Part shown: piece after piece, positions 14,015-20,892 of the stretch
Position numbering within the stretch: position 1 is the first letter of the stretch
Layout of the letters: each line of letters starts with the position of its first letter
Assembly: GCA_934155625.1 (NCBI GenBank)
Contig: CAKPHD010000019.1
Coordinates: 1-29,344 of the forward strand
DNA: 29,344 nucleotides
Reading direction: 5' to 3'
From: an uncultured Clostridia bacterium
GTDB taxonomy: Bacteria; Bacillota; Clostridia; TANB77; CAG-508
Notes under the pieces: model-generated
Told to the model about the DNA's origin: nothing
What the model saw: the letters and a program-made list of their open reading frames with translations, nothing else
Databases searched by the model: none
Program-made: the position numbers and the translations under genes

Positions 14015-15520
14015 TTATTTATATTGTTTATCAATTTCTTTTAAAATTACATCATGTGCACTACCTTCTTGAATACTAACATTAGAAACTAATGTTAATC
14101 TTGCTTTTTCGTGTAATTCTGGAATTGTAATTGCACCACAGTTACACATTGTTGATTTTATTTTCGCAACTGTAATGTCTAAATTATCTTTTAATGGTCC
14201 TGCATACGGAATGTAAGAATCAACTCCTTCTTCAAAAGAAAGTTTTTTAGCTCCTCCCATATCATATCTTTGCCAGTTTCTAGCTCTATTTGAACCTTCA
14301 CCCCAATATTCTTTTACATAGTTATTATTTATTTTTACAATTCTTGTTGGGCTTTCATCAAAACGAGCAAAATAACGTCCCATCATTACAAAATCTGCAC
14401 CTAATGCTAATGCAATTGTTATATGATGATCATGTACTATTCCTCCATCTGAACATACTGGAATATATACTCCTGTTTCTTCGAAATATTCATCTCTAGC
14501 TTGTACCACATCAATTAAAGCGCTTGCTTGTCCTCTACCAATTCCTTTTGTTTCTCTTGTGATGCAGATTGATCCTCCACCTACACCAACTTTTATAAAG
14601 TCTGCTCCAGCTTCTGCTAAATATCTAAATCCTTCTTTATCAACTACATTACCAGCACCTATTTTTACATTATCTCCATATTTTTCTCTAACATATTTGA
14701 TAGTATTTTTTTGCCATACAGAATATCCATCTGATGAATCTATACAAAGTAAATCTACTCCGGCTTCTACTAGTGCAGGTATTCTTTCTTCATAATCTCT
14801 AGTATTTATTCCTGCTCCTACTATATATCTTTTATTTTCGTCTAATAATGAATTTGGATTATGTTTTCTTTCTTCATAATCTTTTCTAAATACTAAGAAT
14901 TTTAAGTTTCCTTCTTTTGTTAAAATTGGAAGACATTCTTTCTTCTTTTCCCAAATAACATCATTTGCTTCTGATAAACTTAAACCTTCTTCTGCCCAAA
15001 TCGCTCTTTCTTTTGGCGTCATAAAATTATCTATTGGCGCATCTAAATCATCTCTAGAAACTCTGTAATCTTTATCTGTTACTAGCCCTAAAAATTTACC
15101 ATTTGCAGTTCCATCTTCTGTAATCATTACAGTTGAATGTCCTGTTTTTTCAACTAATTCTATAACTTCTCTTAATGTAGTCCCACTTTTTACATTAGAA
15201 TCACTTACTACAAATCCTGCTTTATGTTTTTTTACATGACGTACCATTTCTGCTTGTGATTCAATTGATTGAGCACCAAATATAAATGCAATTCCACCTT
15301 CACGAGCTAATGCTATTCCCATTTCTTCTCCTGATACTGATTGCATTATTGCAGATACCATTGGAATATTTGCATAATATTTAGGTTCTTCTCCTTTTTT
15401 GTATTTTACTATTGGTGTTTTTAATGATACATTTGATGGTATACATCTTTCATCTGTTAAATTTGGTATTAATAAAAATTCATTAAATGTTCTTGAAACA
15501 TCTTCAAATATTTGAGCCAT
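14015..15520 (-). CDS. guaB: IMP dehydrogenase, Tritrichomonas-like subtype
   Basis: IMP dehydrogenase oxidises IMP to XMP with NAD+, the committed step to GMP. The 501 residues show a TIM barrel interrupted by a CBS pair at about 100-215. The catalytic Cys is Cys319 in GGGSICITR. The flap Arg-Tyr pair is Arg418-Tyr419 in ARNWQRYD. The segments SICITRETKGIGRGQ, GRYFARFDESPTR, KEYWGEG and KSTMCNCGAITIP closely match what I recall of the protozoan Tritrichomonas foetus enzyme. Residue numbers also coincide, including Lys310, Arg382 and Glu431. Typical bacterial GuaB has a different loop after the catalytic Cys. AAGGAGAG precedes the ATG. It follows a HAD nucleotidase by 19 bases. Confidence 0.93.
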   Translation of the reverse strand: MAQIFEDVSRTFNEFLLIPNLTDERCIPSNVSLKTPIVKYKKGEEPKYYANIPMVSAIMQSVSGEEMGIALAREGGIAFIFGAQSIESQAEMVRHVKKHKAGFVVSDSNVKSGTTLREVIELVEKTGHSTVMITEDGTANGKFLGLVTDKDYRVSRDDLDAPIDNFMTPKERAIWAEEGLSLSEANDVIWEKKKECLPILTKEGNLKFLVFRKDYEERKHNPNSLLDENKRYIVGAGINTRDYEERIPALVEAGVDLLCIDSSDGYSVWQKNTIKYVREKYGDNVKIGAGNVVDKEGFRYLAEAGADFIKVGVGGGSICITRETKGIGRGQASALIDVVQARDEYFEETGVYIPVCSDGGIVHDHHITIALALGADFVMMGRYFARFDESPTRIVKINNNYVKEYWGEGSNRARNWQRYDMGGAKKLSFEEGVDSYIPYAGPLKDNLDITVAKIKSTMCNCGAITIPELHEKARLTLVSNVSIQEGSAHDVILKEIDKQYK

Positions 15521-15539
15521 CTTTTACTCTCCTTTTTCT

Positions 15540-16127
15540 TTATTTATTTTTTTGGATTATATCATATATATGGTACCAACTATAAGCAGTAACAATATTT
15601 TCGCCTGATACTTGCTTATTATATTGACAGTCAAATTTGATAACTTTAATTTTAGTTGAAATATTTTGTATATTGCTTGGGCTATCTTCTATCATTATAT
15701 CAACATTATTTTCTATACATCTTTGTAACTTTTCTTTATCTTTTGCAAATATTAATTTGTCATACTCAATTTCATGTGTGGCTAACCATTCTTTAGTTAA
15801 TTGTTGCATCTTTCCATAATATTCTTCTGGCATTCCACTTTCATCTCTTGCTGTTATTATATATATTTTGTTTCCTTCTTGCCTTAATTTTTCTATTATT
15901 TCTTTAGAGTATTTCCTTGCATTACTTTTTATTACATATGGAACTAAATATTTATTCCAAAATCTATCTGATTGCTCTTGGGTCCAATCAAAAGTATCAG
16001 TTTCATAATATTGACTAACATCTACTTTTATTGGTAATCCTTCTTCTACACACATTTTTGTTGCATAATCTGTAACTTCTCTTTCCATGTCTGTTAATAC
16101 TCCATCTATGTCTATTCCTATGTTCAA
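15540..16127 (-). CDS. HAD-family 5'-nucleotidase-like phosphatase
   Basis: The N-terminal DIDGVLTD (Asp6, Asp8) is the HAD nucleophile and acid-base motif. IITARDESG near 94-102 supplies the second motif Thr, and MIEDSPSNI near 144-152 the acidic motif IV. The 195-residue size with a helical cap fits 5'(3')-deoxyribonucleotidase (NT5C-like) or related nucleotide phosphatases. It starts with TTG, supported by AGGAGG eight bases upstream and by the lack of any nearby ATG before the catalytic motif. It is paired with IMP dehydrogenase, which fits a purine nucleotide role. The substrate is not established. Confidence 0.82.
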   Translation of the reverse strand: MNIGIDIDGVLTDMEREVTDYATKMCVEEGLPIKVDVSQYYETDTFDWTQEQSDRFWNKYLVPYVIKSNARKYSKEIIEKLRQEGNKIYIITARDESGMPEEYYGKMQQLTKEWLATHEIEYDKLIFAKDKEKLQRCIENNVDIMIEDSPSNIQNISTKIKVIKFDCQYNKQVSGENIVTAYSWYHIYDIIQKNK

Positions 16128-16160
16128 TTTTATTTCCTCCTACTGTATTTTAAAACACAC

Positions 16161-16207
16161 AAGGAGACCTCACATTGAAATATTAAAATTCAAAGTAAGA
16201 CCTCCTT
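16161..16207 (-). terminator. Long hairpin terminator after rplT
   Basis: The 19-base arms 16161-16179 and 16189-16207 pair almost throughout (AAGGAG with CTCCTT at the base, TTGAA with TTCAA at the top). A moderately T-rich tail follows on the minus strand. It ends the infC-rpmI-rplT operon, perhaps with readthrough into the nucleotidase gene. Confidence 0.75.
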
Positions 16208-16215
16208 ATATATAT

Positions 16216-16566
16216 TTATGCATTTTTTGCTATTTCAGCGATTTCTGTAAATGCTTTTGGATCATTTACAGCAACTTCTGCTAACATTTTTCTGTTTATT
16301 GTAACATTAGCTTTCTTTAATCCTGCGATTAATTTACTATATGTTGTTCCATTCATTCTTGCAGCAGCATTTATTCTTGCTATCCACAATTTTCTGAAAT
16401 TACTCTTTTTATCTTTTCTTCCAACATAAGCATATGCTAATGATTTTAATACTGCTTGATTAGCATTTCTAAATCTATAGTGTTTTGCACCATAATATCC
16501 TTTTGCTTGTTTTAATACTTTTTTATGTCTTGCTCTTGTTGTTCTTGCTGATTTTACTCTTGCCAT
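16216..16566 (-). CDS. rplT: 50S ribosomal protein L20
   Basis: L20 binds 23S rRNA early in 50S assembly and in Firmicutes also represses its own operon by binding the infC leader RNA. The 116 residues start MARVKSARTTRARHKK and contain the typical YRFRNANQAVLKSLAYAYVG. The length is standard. GAGGAGG lies upstream of the ATG. It is the last gene of infC-rpmI-rplT, 25 bases after rpmI. Confidence 0.98.
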   Translation of the reverse strand: MARVKSARTTRARHKKVLKQAKGYYGAKHYRFRNANQAVLKSLAYAYVGRKDKKSNFRKLWIARINAAARMNGTTYSKLIAGLKKANVTINRKMLAEVAVNDPKAFTEIAEIAKNA

Positions 16567-16591
16567 TTATTTTCCCTCCTCAAATTACTTT

Positions 16592-16795
16592 CTAGTTACC
16601 ATATGGTAATAATTTTTTAATTGTATTTTCGCATGTTTTATCTGCATATGCTCCTGGGCGTCTGCTTGATAATTTTTGTCTTTTTGTTTTATTTGCTAAT
16701 AAGTGTCTTCTATTAGCTGTTGTTCTTTTTACTTTTCCTGTTGCTGTTAAAGAATATCTTTTCTTTGCAGCTTTGTTTGTTTTTAATTTTGGCAT
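16592..16795 (-). CDS. rpmI: 50S ribosomal protein L35
   Basis: L35 is a small basic protein of the large subunit. The 67 residues open MPKLKTNKAAKKRYSLTATG and include RRHLLANKTKRQKLSSRRP, both characteristic. AAAGGAG lies 11 bases before the ATG. It lies in the middle of the infC-rpmI-rplT operon. Confidence 0.98.
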   Translation of the reverse strand: MPKLKTNKAAKKRYSLTATGKVKRTTANRRHLLANKTKRQKLSSRRPGAYADKTCENTIKKLLPYGN

Positions 16796-16841
16796 AGCGT
16801 TTTCGCTCCTTTCAATTGTTTGTTAATATATTTTAAGCCTT

Positions 16842-17354
16842 TTAGTTGGCTTTTTTAGCTAGTATAATGAACATGTTCTTTCCTTCTAATTTTGGTTTTC
16901 TTTCTACTACAGAAATATCTTCTAGATTTTCTATAAATTGATTTAAAACTTGTTCTCCTAATTTTGTGTTATTTAATTCTCTTCCTCTGAAACGTACTGT
17001 TATTTTTACTTTGTTTCCATCTTCTAAGAATTTTCTTGCATTTTTAGCTTTAAATCCAAAGTCATGTTCTTCGATATTTGGAGTTATTCTTAATTCCTTA
17101 GTTTCTTGTGTTCTTTGTTTTTTCTTAGCTTCTTTTTCTTTTTTAGCTTGTTCAAACTTGTATTTTCCATAATTCATTATTTTGCACACTGGCACTTGTG
17201 AATTTGGTGATACTAACACTAAATCTAATTTTTTTTCTGTTGATAGTTCTAGTGCTCTTGCTAATGGAACTATTCCTAATTTTTCTCCAGTTTCACTTAT
17301 TAATTGTACTTCCTTTGCACGTATTTGACCATTTGTAGGTAATTCTTGTTTTAT
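16842..17354 (-). CDS. infC: Translation initiation factor IF-3, probable AUA start
   Basis: IF3 binds the 30S subunit, checks the start codon and prevents premature 50S joining. The 170 residues carry the N-domain (NGQIRAKEVQLISETGEKLG, then NYGKYKFEQ) and C-domain (KITVRFRGRELNN). No ATG precedes the conserved start. The in-frame GTG at 17363 is part of the AGGAGGTG ribosome binding site itself. The only sensible start is ATA at 17354-17352, eight bases after AGGAGG, giving a protein beginning with IF3-typical KQELPTNGQIRAKE. Rare start codons (AUU in E. coli and B. subtilis) let IF3 repress its own translation. A structured leader and a consensus promoter lie upstream. Confidence 0.95.
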   Translation of the reverse strand: MKQELPTNGQIRAKEVQLISETGEKLGIVPLARALELSTEKKLDLVLVSPNSQVPVCKIMNYGKYKFEQAKKEKEAKKKQRTQETKELRITPNIEEHDFGFKAKNARKFLEDGNKVKITVRFRGRELNNTKLGEQVLNQFIENLEDISVVERKPKLEGKNMFIILAKKAN

Positions 17355-17395
17355 ATAAAACACCTCCTAATTTTTAAATGGTAATTTTTTATAAA

Positions 17396-17526
17396 AATAA
17401 AAAAATTGACCTTGTTACAAGTCAATTCCACACAATTATAGATATATTATTGTTAAATAAAATCTAAATTTCTAACCTTTTTCCACAAAGATAAGGTGAG
17501 AAGTGGATAACTTCTTCTTGTAACGA
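17396..17526 (-). promoter_or_regulatory. infC leader with attenuator (probable L20 leader)
   Basis: On the minus strand a hairpin TTGAC...GTCAA (17406-17425) is followed by a seven-U tract (17405-17399), an intrinsic terminator about 40 bases before infC. The leader start carries CGTTACAAG (17525-17517). Its GTTACAAG is perfectly complementary to CTTGTAAC in the terminator arm and loop (17421-17414), so the two structures exclude each other. Between them lies AGAAG/CTTCT and a CCTT/AAGG pairing. Position and logic match the L20-regulated leader known upstream of infC in Firmicutes; the class is inferred, the base pairing is seen. Confidence 0.8.
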
Positions 17527-17531
17527 ATACT

Positions 17532-17560
17532 ATTATATAATGTTTATGTATTTTTGTCAA
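17532..17560 (-). promoter_or_regulatory. Promoter of infC-rpmI-rplT
   Basis: On the minus strand TTGACA (17555-17560) and TATAAT (17532-17537) are exactly 17 bp apart, a perfect consensus for a ribosomal protein operon. Confidence 0.92.
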
Positions 17561-17612
17561 TACTTTTCTTAAAATATTTTGCCACAATTTACAGTTTTTT
17601 ATAGAAAACTAT

Positions 17613-17769
17613 ATTTAGAAATAAATAATATATTGTTTTTGAAATACCGCGTAAGCGACCAAATGAGCATAGCGAATGCGATATGGAGCAATCTACATAC
17701 AAGTATTTTACAAATGGAGATTGCGACAGCAAGGTATAAAAAAACAATATATTATTAATTTTCTAAAAT
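17613..17769. repeat. Inverted-repeat element, copy 2 (MITE-like or structured RNA)
   Basis: This is the second copy of the element at 1169-1324, in the same orientation. The terminal arms (about 17613-17640 and 17739-17769) are complementary over more than 20 bases, including TTTAGAAA/TTTCTAAA at the outer edge. The core 17644-17700 matches copy 1 except for one base. The right half (from GATTGCGACAGCAAGGTAT) is also conserved, whereas the intervening loop and arms differ. It lies between the infC promoter and a second, unrelated palindromic element. Confidence 0.87.
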
Positions 17770-17799
17770 TTTTATAATCTAACTATTAATTGTAAAAAT

Positions 17800-18010
17800 A
17801 ATCTTAATATAAAGAAAAACTTAAAATATAAGCTTTAAATGAAATGACGAATGTGCATGGAGAAATTTTAGAAATTCTTATGTAGTTTTATGGTAAGAGT
17901 TCACGATAGTGGAAAGGACCCATAAAACAAGTTAGAATTTGTTAAATTTCGTAATAAACCGAGGAATGTAATGCAAAGCTTATATTTTAAGTTTTTCTTA
18001 TTAAAGATTA
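17800..18010. repeat. 211-bp palindromic element
   Basis: The outer arms are inverted repeats of about 35 bases (left 17800-17836, right about 17975-18010), including a perfect stretch around GAAAAACTTAAAATATAAGC. Inside, GAAATTT/AAATTTC, AAATTCT/AGAATTT and TTTTATGG/CCATAAAA are nested and symmetric, so the element can fold into one long interrupted hairpin with an apical loop near 17895-17930. It holds no open reading frame. No second copy is in this window. Together with copy 2 it fills most of the gap between infC and the DUF4912 gene. Confidence 0.82.
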
Positions 18011-18060
18011 ATTAAAACAATTATCTTATAATATATTTTTCATTTTTTTTACATTTTCCC

Positions 18061-18089
18061 TTGAATTTATTTCTATTTTGGTATAGTAT
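18061..18089 (+). promoter_or_regulatory. Probable promoter of the DUF4912-GH57 pair
   Basis: TTGAAT at 18061-18066 and TAGTAT at 18084-18089 are 17 bp apart; TATAGT two bases earlier is an alternative -10. They lie about 35 bp before the ATG. Confidence 0.5.
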
Positions 18090-18125
18090 ATAGAAAATAA
18101 TGTCTTTTACATAGGAGGATTAAAA

Positions 18126-19040
18126 ATGCCAGCAAAAACAAAAGAAACAAATGAAAAAAAAGTAACTAAAAAAACGGCAAAAAAGACCACTGCAAAGAGC
18201 AGTTCAAATAAATCTAAAGTATCAGCAAAAAAAGCTGTTAAAACGTCCAAAAAAACTACAACGAAAAAAAATGCAACTCCAAAAGCCAAAAATAATTTAA
18301 TCAAAAAAACGGCAAAAACAAAAAGTAAAGTAAAAACATCTACAAAAAAAGTTGCAACTAAAAAACAGCCTATTAATATTGTCGAATCTTACGATTTACC
18401 ATATAGATATAATGAAACAATAGTAAAAATACTTTATCAAACACCTAACACCCTATTTGTATATTGGGATATAGCTGATTCTGATAGAGAAAATTATATA
18501 AAACAATATGGTGAGAATTTCTTTAATATAACAAGACCAGTATTAATAATTCACAATGACACAATGCACTATAATTTTGAAATCCCAATCAATGATTTTG
18601 CAAACAGTTGGTATTTACATATAAATGACAGTAAATGTGATTATAGAGTTGAACTTGGTAGACGCCCTAACTATTATAATAAAGAAGTAACAAAAGAAAT
18701 TGAAGAAAAAATAAAAACAGATTACATATATGTTTCAACATCAAATGAAATCGAATCACCAAATGATCATGTATTATTTAGTACAAATGAAAATAATACA
18801 ATAAAAATTAGAAATGTAAAAAATTCTAACGAAAAATCAATCTCATTATTTGAAATAGTAAAACATTTACCTGCAATGAAACGAGTTCAAAACATTCCAT
18901 ATATAAAAGAAGAATTATTAAAAGATATATATTCTGGAATTTATCAAGCAGAAGATCTTTCTATTTTTGAAAAAATCAAAAACAATCCATCTTCTGGAGG
19001 AAATCCATCATCAGGAAGTATGTCATCTAGATTTATTTAA
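18126..19040 (+). CDS. DUF4912 protein with a histone-H1-like Lys/Ala/Thr tail
   Basis: Residues 1 to about 80 are an extremely basic low-complexity tail of KKT, AKK and TKK units, like histone H1 or bacterial DNA-binding tails. From about 88 a DUF4912 domain follows, with LPYRYNETIVKILYQTP and LFVYWDIADSDRENYIKQYG, through YRVELGRR near 180. The C-terminus is Ser/Gly/Pro-rich. DUF4912 is often found beside GH57/DUF1957 glucan branching enzymes, as here, which suggests a role in glycogen handling; its biochemical function is not known to me. AGGAGG precedes the ATG. There is no signal peptide or membrane segment. The basic tail might bind nucleic acid or a polyanion. Confidence 0.85.
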   Translation: MPAKTKETNEKKVTKKTAKKTTAKSSSNKSKVSAKKAVKTSKKTTTKKNATPKAKNNLIKKTAKTKSKVKTSTKKVATKKQPINIVESYDLPYRYNETIVKILYQTPNTLFVYWDIADSDRENYIKQYGENFFNITRPVLIIHNDTMHYNFEIPINDFANSWYLHINDSKCDYRVELGRRPNYYNKEVTKEIEEKIKTDYIYVSTSNEIESPNDHVLFSTNENNTIKIRNVKNSNEKSISLFEIVKHLPAMKRVQNIPYIKEELLKDIYSGIYQAEDLSIFEKIKNNPSSGGNPSSGSMSSRFI

Positions 19041-19049
19041 AAACATTGT

Positions 19050-19078
19050 CGTAGGCAAACTCACCTACGGCTTTTATT
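19050..19078 (+). terminator. Weak hairpin terminator between the DUF4912 and GH57 genes
   Basis: CGTAGG (19050-19055) pairs with CCTACG (19064-19069), followed by GCTTTTATT. The stem is short, so transcription may partly continue into the GH57 gene. Confidence 0.5.
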
Positions 19079-19089
19079 ACATAAAAAAA

Positions 19090-19120
19090 GGTACCGATAA
19101 GAACCGGTCCCAAAAGTACC
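19090..19120 (+). repeat. ACCGGT-motif hairpin, third copy
   Basis: GGTACCGATAAGAACCGGTC and the two following C residues reproduce the core of the arms at 8339-8405. The copy ends in GTACC, so GGTAC at one end pairs with GTACC at the other, and ACCG pairs with CGGT inside. It lies 22 bases before the GH57 start. Confidence 0.78.
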
Positions 19121-19142
19121 AAATTAAAAAAGGAGAAAAAAA

Positions 19143-20735
19143 ATGCAAAAAAAAGGATATGTAAGTTTCGTATTACATGCACATCTTCCATTTATTCATC
19201 ATCCAGAAAGTGATGACTATCTTGAAGAATCTTGGTTATACGAAGCAATTTCTGAAACATATATACCATTATTACAAAATTATCAAAAATTAGTTGATGA
19301 AGGAGTCAATTTTAGAATAACAATGTCACTTACCCCTACTCTACTTTCTATGTTTGATAATAAATTATTACAACAAAAATATATTCATTACTTAGAAAAA
19401 TTAATAGAACTTTCTGAAAAAGAAATTGAACGTACAAAAGATAATGAAAGAGTTAACCGACTTTCTCATTATTACTATAATAGATATTCTAATGATTTAC
19501 ATCTTTTTAGAGATGTTTGGAAATGTAACATCATTGAGCAATTTAAACATTTTCAAGATATTGGAGTATTAGAAATTATCACTTGTGGTGCAACTCATGG
19601 TTACTTCCCTATTTTATATGTTAATGAAGAAGCTATTAGAGCCCAAATTGCTGTAGGTGTTCAAACTTATGAAAGATTTTTTGGAAGAAAACCTCGTGGT
19701 ATCTGGTTACCTGAATGTGGTTATGTTCCAGAGGCAGATAAATATCTTAAAGAATTTGGAATTGAATATGCAATCGTAGAATCTCATGGTATTTTATATG
19801 CTGACCCTACACCTATTTATGGAACTTGTGCTCCAATTGTTTCACCTGATGGATTAATTTGCTTTGGCCGTGACATGACTTCTTCTCAACAAGTTTGGAG
19901 TTCTATTGATGGATATCCAGGTGATTATAATTATAGAGAATTTTATAGAGATATTGGTTATGAAGCTGATTATGATTATATCAAGCCTTATATTGCTCAT
20001 AATGGTGTTCGTGTTCATACTGGTATAAAATATCATAGAATTACTGGAAAAACTGAAGAAAAGGATTATTATGATGTTCAATGGGCTCGTGATTCTGCAG
20101 AAAGACAAGCTGGCCATTTTATGAATTCTCGTACAGACCAGATTAACAATGTTGCCGACTATATGGATAAGCCTCCAATTATCTTATGCCCTTATGATGC
20201 TGAATTATATGGACATTGGTGGTATGAAGGTCCTTACTGGCTATATATTTTATTTAAAAAGATTTATTATGATGAATGTAATTTTGAGTTAATTACTCCT
20301 TCTGAATATATTGATAAATATCCAGAAATTCAAGTTAGTACACCTTGTAGATCAAGTTGGGGTGCTAATGGATATAGTGGTGTTTGGTTAAATCCTACTA
20401 ATGATTATGTTCATCGTCATTTACACAAAGCTGCTGATAGAATGATTGAACTTGCAACTACATACCCTAATCTTAAAGATGGTATTATTAAAGAAGCTCT
20501 TAACCAAGCTGCTCGTGAATTACTTTTAGCTCAAACAAGTTGTTGGCTATTTATTATTACTAATGGTACTATGGTTGATTATGCTAAAAAACGTATTCAA
20601 ACTTATATTGGTCGTTTTACAAAATTATATTACCAAATTAAGAAAAATAAAATTGATGAAAATTTCTTAAAAGATATTCAGATTAAAGATTGTGTATTCC
20701 CTGATATTGATTATAATATTTATCATAAATTATAA
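19143..20735 (+). CDS. GH57 1,4-alpha-glucan branching enzyme
   Basis: GH57 branching enzymes cut alpha-1,4 glucan chains and rejoin them by alpha-1,6 bonds in glycogen synthesis. The 530 residues start with the family's FVLHAHLPFIHHPE. The catalytic nucleophile is Glu191 in GIWLPECGY, and the acid is Asp349 in CPYDAELYGHWW. The DUF1957 C-terminal helical region follows, with SSWGANGYSGVWLNP near 389-403. The length matches characterised GH57 branching enzymes rather than amylopullulanases. AAGGAG precedes the ATG. It is downstream of the DUF4912 gene, a recurrent pairing. No other glycogen genes lie in the window. It uses CGT arginine codons more than its neighbours, which may reflect higher expression. 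Confidence 0.93.
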   Translation: MQKKGYVSFVLHAHLPFIHHPESDDYLEESWLYEAISETYIPLLQNYQKLVDEGVNFRITMSLTPTLLSMFDNKLLQQKYIHYLEKLIELSEKEIERTKDNERVNRLSHYYYNRYSNDLHLFRDVWKCNIIEQFKHFQDIGVLEIITCGATHGYFPILYVNEEAIRAQIAVGVQTYERFFGRKPRGIWLPECGYVPEADKYLKEFGIEYAIVESHGILYADPTPIYGTCAPIVSPDGLICFGRDMTSSQQVWSSIDGYPGDYNYREFYRDIGYEADYDYIKPYIAHNGVRVHTGIKYHRITGKTEEKDYYDVQWARDSAERQAGHFMNSRTDQINNVADYMDKPPIILCPYDAELYGHWWYEGPYWLYILFKKIYYDECNFELITPSEYIDKYPEIQVSTPCRSSWGANGYSGVWLNPTNDYVHRHLHKAADRMIELATTYPNLKDGIIKEALNQAARELLLAQTSCWLFIITNGTMVDYAKKRIQTYIGRFTKLYYQIKKNKIDENFLKDIQIKDCVFPDIDYNIYHKL

Positions 20736-20747
20736 AAACAAAAAAAA

Positions 20748-20784
20748 GAAAATTATTATTGAAATAATTTTCTTTTATTTTTTC
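20748..20784 (+). terminator. Terminator after the GH57 gene
   Basis: GAAAATTATT (20748-20757) pairs with AATAATTTTC (20763-20772), followed by a T-rich run. Confidence 0.85.
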
Positions 20785-20892
20785 TTTGATTATAAACAAG
20801 TTTCATTTTTTTATTTTCAGAATATTATATTCTAACATTGTATAGAATTTTAATTTTAGCAAATACTATACAAAACAGAGAAGGAGCTATTT

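Noticed and set aside
17396..17526. T-box riboswitch before infC
   Set aside because: There is a terminator, but no T-box sequence (UGGNACC-type) or specifier stem is visible; an L20-type leader fits better.
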